Source: Bufo bufo (Eukaryota; Chordata; Amphibia; Anura; Bufonidae). From it: 64,000 bases of DNA. The translations under genes were made by a program, and so were the position numbers. Below, piece after piece: positions 32,424-42,353 of this stretch (positions within the stretch are counted from its first letter, which is position 1; every line of letters begins with the position of its first letter). Below the pieces are notes generated by a model. The model saw only the letters and a list, made by a program, of their open reading frames with translations, had not been told where the DNA came from and made no database searches. Location: the NCBI RefSeq assembly GCF_905171765.1, contig NC_053390.1, positions 137,780,820-137,844,819 on the forward strand, given 5' to 3'.

Positions 32424-32489
32424 TATTTTACAACTGATTAGATCGTCTTTAATATGCACCACCACATGCTGTATGCTTTTATGCAACTG

Positions 32490-33692
32490 CTCATGTGAGG
32501 AGAGGCTGAAGATGTCTCCTTTTCTGGAGTGTGAACCAGGATAGGTCAGGAAACAATTGAACTGGAGCGCCATCAAAGTCAAAGTTGCGTAGGGATCTCG
32601 CCTTAGCCATGATGGATTCTTTAAGGGCAAAATCGTGGACACAACAAATTACGTCCCTAGGACGTGTGGCAGATCCCTTAGGCTTGAGTGCTCTATGAGC
32701 CCCGTCCAATTTGATCTTGTGCGAGGATGGTTGCCCCAGGATCATGTTAAAAATGGCTTCCAGCGTAGCAAAGAGATCTTCGTCACCAGTAGCCTACGGA
32801 AGACCCCGTACTTGGATGTTATTCCGGCGGACCCTTGATTATCCAAGTCCTCTAAATGCCATCCCATGCCCCTGAGTACCGCCGTTTGGGCAGAAATGGA
32901 TTCATGAAGAGTGGAAATATATTGCCTGGTATCGTCATGGGCATTTTCCAGGGAGTCAACCCGGTCCACCACATGTTTAATGTCAGTGCGAACTGCCGCA
33001 ATTTCAGCTCTGCAGGCTTCCGTAACTTCAGAAATAAGAACCCGAAAGTCCTCTTTTGTAGGAAAACGGTTAAAATAGCTCGCCCATGGCTGTGGAGGTT
33101 CAGGCAGGGATGGGGGGTCCATAAGGGCAAGTGTTGGAGGGCTTGGGGATCTGGCCCAGATGTCAGAAGGGAGAGGAGAGCTGCTGTCCCCCTGGTCCAG
33201 CAATGGTGGGGCTGGGAGCTGCTTATTTCACAAGGGCTCAAGCGGGGGGGTCCCAGGAAGGGTAGATGCAGGGTCCCCTGGGTTAATATCCCGTCCCCTA
33301 GTAGCCACAGTACCTTTACTTGCAGTCGCCCCTTGAGAAGTGGGTCCAGGAGACATCATGGCGGGATCCCTCCTTCCAGCAGTAGCAGGCCGAAAGTCCG
33401 GGGCGGCCGGTGAGAGCCCCAGGTCAGAGGATCCGCGTGTGGACACTGCAGATGGCGATCTGGTTCCCTGAAGAGATCCAGCAGGGGTAAGTAGCACTGT
33501 GTCCTTCTCCCTGGGCAGGGAGCGGGAATCCGGCGGGGGGAGGGAGGAATGGCGGGAGGCCCTCTGTGCCTTGGTGCTGCGCGGTGGAAGCGCCGGACCC
33601 GGAGTGCAATCCCAGCACTGTTCAAGGGTCCTAGTAGGTGAGGGGGATTGGGGAGGGATGGGGGTCTTTTTTGGAGCCACTTTCTTCCCCAT
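32490..33692 (-). pseudogene. L1-type LINE ORF1 pseudogene
   Basis: The start ATG is at 33690-33692 (MGKKVAPKKTP, a basic N-terminus), followed by a Pro/Ser-rich region. From about 33110 a coiled-coil stretch follows (VTEACRAEIAAVRTDIKHVVDRVDSLEN), then EDLDN. The RNA-binding part downstream has NNIQVRGLP and IKLDGAHRALKPKG followed by RPRDVICCV, characteristic of L1 ORF1p (Transposase_22 family). Frame changes occur near 33215, near 32830 and near 32745, so the gene is broken. ORF2 is absent. Sequence upstream to about 33790 may be the 5' UTR. ORF1p normally is an RNA-binding chaperone of the LINE ribonucleoprotein. Confidence 0.85.
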
Positions 33693-33790
33693 ATGATCCA
33701 GGAGAGATGTGTCGCTGGCCAGTAATTTGCGGTGCAGGCAGGAGCAGCTCCTTCAGGCAGCCATCACCGTCGCGCCGGACACGCCCCTGC

Positions 33791-34776
33791 AACCTGCATA
33801 TTTAGATGTGCTGACTAACCCCCATTTTTTTTCTTGACAGGCATTTCCCTGCCTGCTGCCCACTGATTGGCTGATCCAGGCTGTCTGCAAGCCTGTAAGC
33901 CAATCAGGGCAAACCCGCCACCCAAACTTCCTCCCAGGAATTTGCAGTAAAATGGTCAAATTTCCAGGGTGATGGACCTGGATCCACTCCCCTGATTAGT
34001 CCAAGTCTACTTTTGGTTGAGGAACAGTAAAACCTACACGTGCAAGCTACTCAGAGCTAGGCCCAAGTTCAGTGAACCTCTGTTTCTGAGAACCAAGGAA
34101 GCAACTTAGCTACCAGAATATTCCAGTGAGAAGGAGATTAGAAGGTCTGAAACCCACAAGGCTGTGCATTGAACTAGAATTTAAGTTCTAGCTCCTTCCT
34201 CAGTGGCCATTTAAGTTCTAGCTCCTTCCTCAGTGGCCAATTAAGTTCTGGATTTCCTCCTTTGTAACATTTCGAAACTCGTTAAAACAATATAAGATAC
34301 ACCCTATAACCCTCAAATCCCACAAGGTGTATTATACTAATGGAACATCCATATTGGGACTATATCTAATACCTTTTTTGACAGAACTTTATATCTAATA
34401 TCTATCATCAAGGCAAGAGATTGATACATTGTCCTACAATTAATAGGGGGATAACAATAAGTACATAATTTTTTTATGTTTTTCATTTCTTTATATTATT
34501 TTATATTGTCTTTTACTAATTCAGAAAGGGCCCTTCTGGTACCATTTGTAATTGTTATATTGTATAATAAAATATTTTAACTATATAATTGGTTGATACT
34601 AATAGTCCAGGTGGAGGTGTGTCTATTAATCAATTTATAATTTCTATTGTACACTAGTTGGCAGTGGGCAGGCTATTTGGTAGAGAACCTTCAATTTATC
34701 CATAGTGTAGGAAGGGTGAGCCTCTGAATTATTTTACAAGTATTCAGGTAGATGTCAGTGTCCTCAAAAAATATAT
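33791..34776. other. Unassigned sequence
   Basis: It contains a short direct duplication of about 31 bp (TTTAAGTTCTAGCTCCTTCCTC near 34180 and 34210) and AT-rich sequence. No gene or element end is recognisable. Confidence 0.5.
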
Positions 34777-35471
34777 TGTAACGGGGTTCGGAAGGTACAC
34801 TCGGTCCCCCATTAGCCGCAGACCTGCTGCTTAGCTTCGGGAACGAGGATCTGTGTTTTACCTCGTTCCCAGGGCGGCTTTACTAGCTGGGTGGCTCCCT
34901 GCTCCTAAGTCTGCCTTGAGCGCCGAGCTGATCACTCGGTGCTCGACTGGTTGGTCTGTCAGTCATGTGACGCTGGCCACGTCACATGACCCTCACTCTC
35001 CACTATAAATACAGGCAGCCTGCTGGCCACAGGTTGCCTGTTAATTTAGGTTCCACCTCTGATTTGGTCTTTCCTGGCGTACTTACCTCCTGCTGAATTC
35101 CTGACAATCCTCTGCCTGCTCCTTGTGTACTTTTCTGCTCTCCTGGTATTCTGACCCCGGCCTCCTCCTGACGATCCTCTGCTGACTCCTTTGGTACTTC
35201 ACGTCTCTCCTGGTATTTATGACCCCGGCTTCTCCTGACAATTCTCTGCTTGCTCCATTTGTACTTTGTAGCTTTCCTGGTATTGACTCGGCCCGTTCAC
35301 GTCCTGTTGTTTTTCTGTCTGTCATCCCTGCACTTATTCCAAGTCAGGGATTGCCGTCCAGTTGTCCCCTGTCATTAGGACTCGCGAGGCAAGTAGGCAG
35401 GGCCAGGGGTAAGGGTGGAGCGCAGTGGTCACTTCCCTCCCCCCTGTGTGTGTGTGTACGCGACCGTTACA
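34777..35471. mobile_element. Solo LTR (695 bp) with TSD TATAT
   Basis: It begins TGTAACGG and ends CCGTTACA, a perfect 8-bp terminal inverted repeat, flanked by TATAT at 34772-34776 and 35472-35476. A CACTATAAATAC TATA-like box lies near 35001. About three imperfect 60-bp units with CTCCTGGTATT lie at 35085-35290. No internal coding region is present. Confidence 0.88.
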
Positions 35472-35476
35472 TATAT

Positions 35477-36530
35477 ATTACAATTGTATATATTACAATA
35501 TATTCACATGCACATCTAATATAACAGGTATGCTTTAGACATATTGGCCTATTCTACTGTTGATATGAAAAGTCTATGATGAAACATAAAATTTGTATAA
35601 GACTATGGGACCATCTTCAGTAGATTCAGATGGGGGAGACCCGGGGTTGCACTTGTCCATCTGTAATGTTTGTAACAAATCATTTTCATCTGTGTCCTCC
35701 AGCAATCTGTATCTGTATGTGTATAGAGCTAGGCTATGGCTGGACCCCCTGTATGGAGATGAGCGCCAAGGAGGTCTTCATTGTTTTGCACAACAATCCA
35801 CGGTTCTCCAATTTGTCCTCAATTCCCTTTGTAATCAATCAAAAAAAGGAAAATTTCACATTTGCCATTTCATTACCAAATAACGTCAAAATCATTCTGT
35901 AGCAAAGACGAGACAGGAGCTGAAGATCATGGGTGTATCTCCAGTGTGGGCTCATTGGGACAGCACTATCCAAATGCCATATCTGAACATCATAGATGGG
36001 GACTTCTGCTTAAGACCCCTTCTACTAGACAAATCAGAGCGTCCCTGTAACTCTGACGCGGACTGACCTGTCTTGTCAATGGATTACATTAACATTACTG
36101 CAAAGTATATGACTATGAAACTATATACTCTGCTGCGTCCACTGCTGCAAAAGTATTACAGGGCAACTAGTGTGAGACAACTACCTTAAATGGATATTCT
36201 ATATAATTTTGGAATTGCATTATCAATTATTGACCAAAAACGTCTATAAAACTCAATTTTCAAGTTTACAAGCAGGAATAATTTGGATAGGAGCGCAGAG
36301 CAGTGAGAGGTGATATCTTCCCTCCTGAAACAGTCAGCAGAATAGAGACACTTTTCATGGCCCCTTCATTCCCTACACATTGTAGGCAGAGGGGCTCACA
36401 TGGGTGCAGGGTCCATAACCCAGTTTTACTCATTCTGTTGTGATATGGTACACATGTATAAAAGTAGAATTTCTTCTCTATTCAGTAGACTTGAAAAGCC
36501 AGTAACATCTCAGCAACATATGCATAAATT
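35477..36530. other. Upstream flank of the host gene; no element recognised
   Basis: Open frames of 90-96 codons near 35593-35902 overlap in two frames with no domain and no splice context, so I do not call them genes. This stretch is one of the few without a clear transposon signature. Confidence 0.5.
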
Positions 36531-36539
36531 TAAAAAATA

Positions 36540-36740
36540 CGGAGGACCAATCAGATCCAGGCATGTATGGAGGTTGAAGCACCAATCACATCGCAGAAGC
36601 TACTGAGGACCAATCAGATTCAAGTATATAAGATGATGTCACAATGAAGGGAGAACCAATGAAATGAAATAAACTAGCGAGGACCAATAAGATTGCAGAA
36701 TGTGTGATGATGTCACAGAAGCTAGTGACATCACCGAGTT
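36540..36740 (+). promoter_or_regulatory. Putative promoter with five CCAAT boxes and three TGATGTCA sites
   Basis: CCAAT occurs at 36547, 36582, 36610, 36656 and 36684, all on the plus strand, most inside an ACCAATCA/ACCAATNA context that suits NF-Y. TGATGTCA, one base from a CRE, is at 36634-36641 and 36708-36715, and its complement at 36726-36733. A TATATA box lies at about 36625-36630. The cluster ends about 130 bases before the start codon at 36870. Promoter function is inference. Confidence 0.55.
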
Positions 36741-36869
36741 CTGAGCCTTAGAAAACCACTGCCTGACATTATCTCAGCCAGATTTTCTCTGGATATAGAG
36801 AGACAGATCGGCTTGTGCTTTTGCTTAGCAAATCCTTGCTTTCGCTTAGCGAATAATTGACTTTGCACC

Positions 36870-39197
36870 ATGGAGATCCGGGGTTTGGCATTCTTGCTTT
36901 TCCTCTGGGTCATATGGACGCTATCGGGCCTCTGTGCCCTGATTGCCTTGACTGTCATCCCAGGCCATGTAAAATATCCTTACATCAGGTAAGAGGGGAC
37001 GGGGCGGGATTCCTCTGTAGTATTATTACTGTTATTACCGTATTATCAGTTTATTCCTGGAAAGTTATTACATTATTATTAGTGGATTATTAATAAGCTC
37101 CATCTAATAATCACATTTGGAGAGGGGGAATCTATGAAGACTGAGGTTTCATGCCCCGGCCCTCATCTAATCTGCACTGGAGTGAGATGCACAAGCCTCA
37201 TAATAAATTAGGAGCATCTCTGACCCCCATGCACAAAAAAAAAAATATTTAAAATTGCACCAACTATTTCAGGTGGAAATTTGCCAGTTTGCAGAGGCCC
37301 GCCCCCTCCTGCTAAACCCACCTAAACCACACCCACTTTTTGGAAATGGCTTAAGAGTGCAAAAAGCAACTTTGTGTAGAAAATGTCTCTTTCTTAATAA
37401 TTTTTTAGAGTTGCAATCTCACTCCATAATATCTTCCCCATTGTTGTTTGTCTTCTATTTGTGTCTGGACATTAGATCATATTATGGAGGATGATTATAA
37501 TGAAAGGAAATAAAGTCTCCTCTGCTATTAGAAGACATGACGCAATCCTGCTGCCGTTTGTGTCCTAATAACACCCAATATTTTGTTTTCTTTCTCAGTG
37601 ACACGGGACGAATATTCCCCGAATCGGTGGTCTTTACAGTGGTCTTCTTAATATCTGCCCTTTTTGGTAAGTGGATTTAGAGAGACAACATCATGAGGAG
37701 ATCAGCGGCTCCAGCGCTCAGTGATGACGTTATCTCCCTAATCACTATTCACTGCTGAGCGGCGGCCATCACTGGAGATTATAATCATCACTGAGTCCTG
37801 GAGGTTATCACAAGTGTCTATGGACGTTCCCGGCTGATCCCATGTATTGTCTATTTCAGGAGCTGGCAACGCTTCCATCATGTACCGGTTCATGATCATC
37901 CGGTCTGAACAATCAGAGAGGCGACATATCATCTGCCAGAGAATCCTCTATGTCGTTGCATGGATGGGCTGCATTGGGACCATTGTGACCGCCATAGTTT
38001 CGGTAGGTTTATATACAGAGGTCTCAGGACTAGTAATACAGAGGGGACATCGCTTGAAGTCAAGAGATGTGTATAAATACAATGACGCGCCCTGGTGACT
38101 ATTCTTATGTATTACTGCCCCTGTATAATTACACCACCTGCGGCCTCTGCTGTTCTGTATTCTCAGATCTTCATGACGTCCATATTGATGACATTTATTC
38201 CTCTGCTTTTGTTCTAGATGAGGATCAGTCCTACAGTCCACAGGATCGGCGCAGGACCGGCATTTTTCTTTTGTGCCGTTTACAACCTAGGTCAAGCTGT
38301 ATGCCTGTACAAGAAATCCTTCAGCAGTCGCCGCCTATGCCACATTAGATTGGCATCAACCTTGGTGCCCATTGTGGGCCTGCTGACCTGTATCCTCTTA
38401 TAGCTGACTGGTACAGTGCCATGTTGTGTGCTGGATACACTTACACATACGTACTTACCATCATTGCTGCCGTTAGTAAATTTGGGTCAAGCTACCCACC
38501 CCCTTAAATTGTCAGGTCACGCTCACTCATTGGTGGAGTTAAACTAAGCCCCACCCATTTTTCGGCCCAGGACAACCCAAATTTACAGAGAGATTGTCTC
38601 TGAAAATTTGGAAACATTTTGGCAAATTTGGGACTGTTGGCAACTAAGATTATTCGCTTCCTCTGACCCCATTGTAGCACAGATCAGACATCACAGTATA
38701 GGAAACACTATAATAATAGAATTAATTCTGTTACTTGTCCTTAACACGTCCTTCCAGTTTCTGTGTGTATGACCATCGGCTTCTTCCAGCTTCTTCCATG
38801 TACTGGCCGATGTGAAGAGGTGAGTTCATGCTCCTATCTCACCTCCATCTTCCCATCTCACTCCATATAGAGTCTTTGGTGAGTACCGCCAGGCACTAAT
38901 CCTCTATTCTGTCTTCTGCAGATCTACACCAGGACAGGCATGGTGGCTGAGTGGACTGGATTCCTTGGCCTGATAATACACCAACTAATGAACTATACAG
39001 ATTTCCAGGTGAGTAGATGCTGTGTCAAGGTCTAATGTGCTCCAGAAACATTTCAGAGAGGTAATATATTATATAGAGCTGTTTTATAATTAATGGTCTT
39101 TATTCTTTTTTCTTAGCGTTTGTCTTTAACGTTGTCCCGAGAAGGTGTCTCCATTGGCCTGAGAGAAAAGACCCAGGACCCTGAAAACCCCCAATAA
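36870..39197 (+). CDS. DRAM1-like: DRAM/TMEM150-family multi-pass membrane protein, seven coding exons (243 aa)
   Basis: Coding exons: 36870-36988, 37599-37666, 37860-38002, 38218-38389, 38758-38819, 38922-39008 and 39117-39197. All introns are GT-AG, phases are consistent and the sum is 732 bases including the TAA. The protein starts with a long hydrophobic segment (residues about 7-31). It then has YPYISDTG across the first splice junction, a signature of DRAM proteins, a CHIR motif in the fourth exon, and an AEW motif followed by YTDFQRLSL near the C-terminus, matching the AEW and DFQ positions of DRAM1/DRAM2. Five to six membrane segments are likely. DRAM proteins (Frag1/DRAM/Sfk1 family) act in lysosomal or endosomal membranes and promote autophagy. 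Length fits DRAM1 (about 238 aa). The NFQ motif usual after the fourth segment is missing. Orthology to DRAM1, DRAM2 or TMEM150B is not settled, hence a family-level call. Confidence 0.85.
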
Positions 39198-39682
39198 GAT
39201 CCAAGGGGTGGAGCACCAAGACAACTGAAACCATCATGACATTCATTGCTGGACATGAATCTTCTGGATCAAGAGGCAGATTCCAGGCTTGGTCTCTGTC
39301 CTCAATGCTGGATGTGACATTTTACCGGACTTTCCTAATACCGGATTTGACATTTACCGGATTTTCTGGATTCAACATCTAGCAGAATTTCCAAATACTG
39401 GATGTGACAATTACCCGGACTTTCCATAGCTACCTCATCTCAAATGATGGTTTTTACCCCCTTGCCCAGGGGAAGGGCAGTCCTTCAGCCATGGTTCCCT
39501 GGAGGTTTCCTCCACTAGGGGGTTTTTCCTTCCCTGAGTGTTGAAGGATAAGTTGGGGGTTCACCATCATCAGGGCCATTTAAAAACCACTGGCCTGTTA
39601 ATAAATGAGTCAATACATGAGGTAGCTAACAATGTGTCTGAGCCTCTTTATTGTAGGGAATGTATTGTAACTAATGTTACCT

Positions 39683-39688
39683 AATAAA
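39683..39688 (+). terminator. Poly(A) signal of the DRAM-like gene
   Basis: AATAAA lies 486 bases after the stop codon, in an otherwise transposon-free 3' UTR-like stretch. It is the first canonical signal downstream on this strand that I noticed. Confidence 0.6.
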
Positions 39689-39801
39689 GACCTGGGAACT
39701 TCATAGGGGTGATCAGTCCAAGCTCTGGAAGGAAAACGATGAAGGTGCTAATGGCAGGGTTAGATTTTTTCAAATTTTATGGGTATAATAAAAGTGATTC
39801 A

Positions 39802-40133
39802 TTAAAAGGGCATTCTGCTTGGGATAATTCATCTCTTATCCAGCTATTACTAGGACTTGTGTCCCCTTGTTTGAATGGAGTGTTGGTTGAGCATATGCAC
39901 TACAACTCCACCCCAAATCTATGTGATTGTTAGAGATAGTGATGTTGTATTCTGCTACAGAATGCACAGAGTGGTGGTGCGCAGACTCAACCAGTGCTCT
40001 TTTCAAATTGGGGCGTGGATCCCTCATCATTGTGACTGGTTGCGGTCTAAGTGGGCAGACTGCCACCAATCTACCAGTTATTTTCTTTCCAGGGGATAAG
40101 GGATAACATATTCTAATTGGAATATTCCTTTAA
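39802..40133. mobile_element. MITE-like element flanked by TTAA
   Basis: TTAA is at 39802-39805 and 40130-40133. The left end AAGGGCATTCTGCTTGGG and the reversed right end AAAGGAATATTCCAATTAG are imperfect inverted repeats, followed on both sides by TTATCC motifs. No coding content. Confidence 0.55.
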
Positions 40134-41198
40134 ACAATTTGGAAGAAAATGGGTAAAATTATTGTTAAAAGTCATATTTATAAAACCTCTGAAAACAGGG
40201 TGTACATTATAGAGAGGGGGCCCCAGAGCTCAAGTCAAAACTGAGCTTTCTTCTATTGCTGGTTCATGCCACCGCTACGGACCCACATCCCTTGAAAGGA
40301 GGGTCCAATATTTGCTCACCTGCTGGACTACTGTTATTACATACCACTGTACTAGCTGTGGTAGTATATAGGACTGGACTTCTTATGATGGGATAGTATA
40401 CAGCAATCGAGAAGAAGTAACAGGGAATAGTAAATATACAACTGGACTGTTAATGAAGGGGGGTAGTGTATACAGGAATACAAGTGTCAGGGAATATATT
40501 AACCATTAGGCTACCAATGATAGAAAGGCATACACCACTGGTAATACAAGGAATAGGATAAATACCACTAGATTGCCAGTGACAGGACACCATCTATATC
40601 ACTGCCAGTAAAGAGGAATAGAATATCACCCTGCATTACCATGGACAAAATGAATATACAACTGAAATACCAGTATCAGAGCACAGTATATACCATTAGA
40701 CCTATGACTGGAGACCAGTATAAACAGGCTTACTAATAACAGAGCAGATCAGAGGCCTGTGGTCTACAGCACCCTGGGACCAAGCAGAGGTTGTAAGTGT
40801 GTCGGCATGGGTGGTGTAATGATGTCACCACATTGTCATACGCAGACTCTGTCAGATCGCTTATTAGGGAAATGTGGTGAGTTGAGTAAAAGTAAAAAAA
40901 AAAAAATCTGTAACATACAGTCTGAAAATGAGTGTGGTGCACTTAGGGGCATTATATCTTTTTAAGGGAGCAATTGGGGGGCATCAAAACATTTTAAGGG
41001 GCACTTGAGGCAACATAAATCTTGAAGGGGACACTCAGGGACATGGTTACCTTTTTATTGAGCACTCAGGATGCATCATTACTGTCCAGGGGGGAATAAG
41101 AAGCACTGTTACTCTCTAGGGGGCACACAGTAAGCATTTTTACTTTCTAGAAGGCACAAAGAGAGGAGCGAATTCTTTGGCTTTATTTCTGCGTAGGG
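40134..41198. other. Unassigned sequence
   Basis: It has degenerate short repetitions (variants of GGGGCACT and of ACCACTGGA-type words) but no clear unit and no gene. Confidence 0.45.
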
Positions 41199-42282
41199 AA
41201 CTTATAAGATCAGAAAAGACTAGCGTGGTATTAGCAGGAGGTGCTCAAACCCACATGCAGTCGTGCATATATATAGGGGAGCAAATCCTGCACTTGTGGC
41301 CCGTTGCTAATGGCGATCCCCAGCAAAAATGCATACGGTGGAGGATGCCCGCAGCGGACCACAAGTACCACAATAGACATCATACACAAGGTAGCAATTG
41401 TGTGGATGTCATAATCAATATAACAATATAACAAAATAGCAAAGACAGGTGCATTCTGCGGTCTTACTAAACCCTCAAACTGATTTTAAAATTGAGAGAT
41501 TAGTCAACATGTCCTACGGTGTAGGACATGTCTAATCCCGGGCACCACGCCATGGGTTACTCAAGTAGCCCGGGACCTAACACTCTCCTAACTGAGCCGT
41601 ATGGGCAATACTAGGAGCCAGTGGGCAAATTACAGGAGCATGAGGCCGACTTACAAACAACTCACCAGTTACCTCCAGCATGTAACCATGCTTGCAGTGG
41701 GAGGAGGGAGGAGTCTGCGAGTCCCACTTAAGACTGGCTGATATAGCCCAGGCCTCACAGGTGCACCTAAATGTGACCTGTAGATGGAAAACAGGCACAT
41801 TTAAATACACCGTAGTTTGAGGGTTTAGTAAGACCGCAGAGTGCACCTGTCTTTGCTATTTTGTTATATTGTTATAAACTCCAATTTAAATGTGCCTGTT
41901 TTCCATCTACAGGTCACATTTAGGTGCACCTGTGAGGCCTGGGCTATATTAGCCAGTCTTGAGTGGGACTCGCAGACTCCTCCCTCCTCCCACTGCAAGC
42001 ATGGTTACATGCTGGAGGTAACTGGTGAGTTGTTTGTGAGTCGGCCTCATGCTCCTGTAATTTGCCCACTGGGTCCTGGTATTGCCCATACGGCTCAGTT
42101 AGGAGAGTGTTAGGTCCCGGGCTACTTGAGAAACCTTGGCGTGGTGCCCGGGCTTAGACATGTCCTACACCGTAGGACATGCTGACTAATCTCTCAATTT
42201 TAAAATCAGTTTGAGGGTTTAGTAAGACCGCAGAGTGCACCTGTCTTTGCTATTTTGTTATATTGTTAACTTATAAGATCAG
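41199..42282. mobile_element. Second palindromic element flanked by a 15-bp direct repeat
   Basis: AACTTATAAGATCAG occurs at 41199-41213 and 42268-42282. Inside, a block that begins GCAAAGACAGGTGCA and contains GGTCTTACTAAACCCTCAAAC lies in both orientations: about 41420-41860, followed head to head by its reverse complement to about 42265. A unique left part (41214-41410) is present on one side only. The internal words CACATTTAGGTGCACCTGTGAGG and their complements confirm the fold. It resembles the element at 31280 in size (about 1.05 kb), palindromic form and duplication length, although the sequences differ. Confidence 0.7.
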
Positions 42283-42353
42283 TTATACTTTTGGATACAA
42301 AATATGGCACTTTTACTGTGTTGTACACCGTCACCATCTGGGGTACTGGGCTT

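Noticed and set aside
35593..35902. 96- and 90-codon frames with paired cysteines upstream of the DRAM-like gene
   Set aside because: The CNVCNKSF segment lacks the histidines of a zinc finger and two frames overlap, so coding is not supported.
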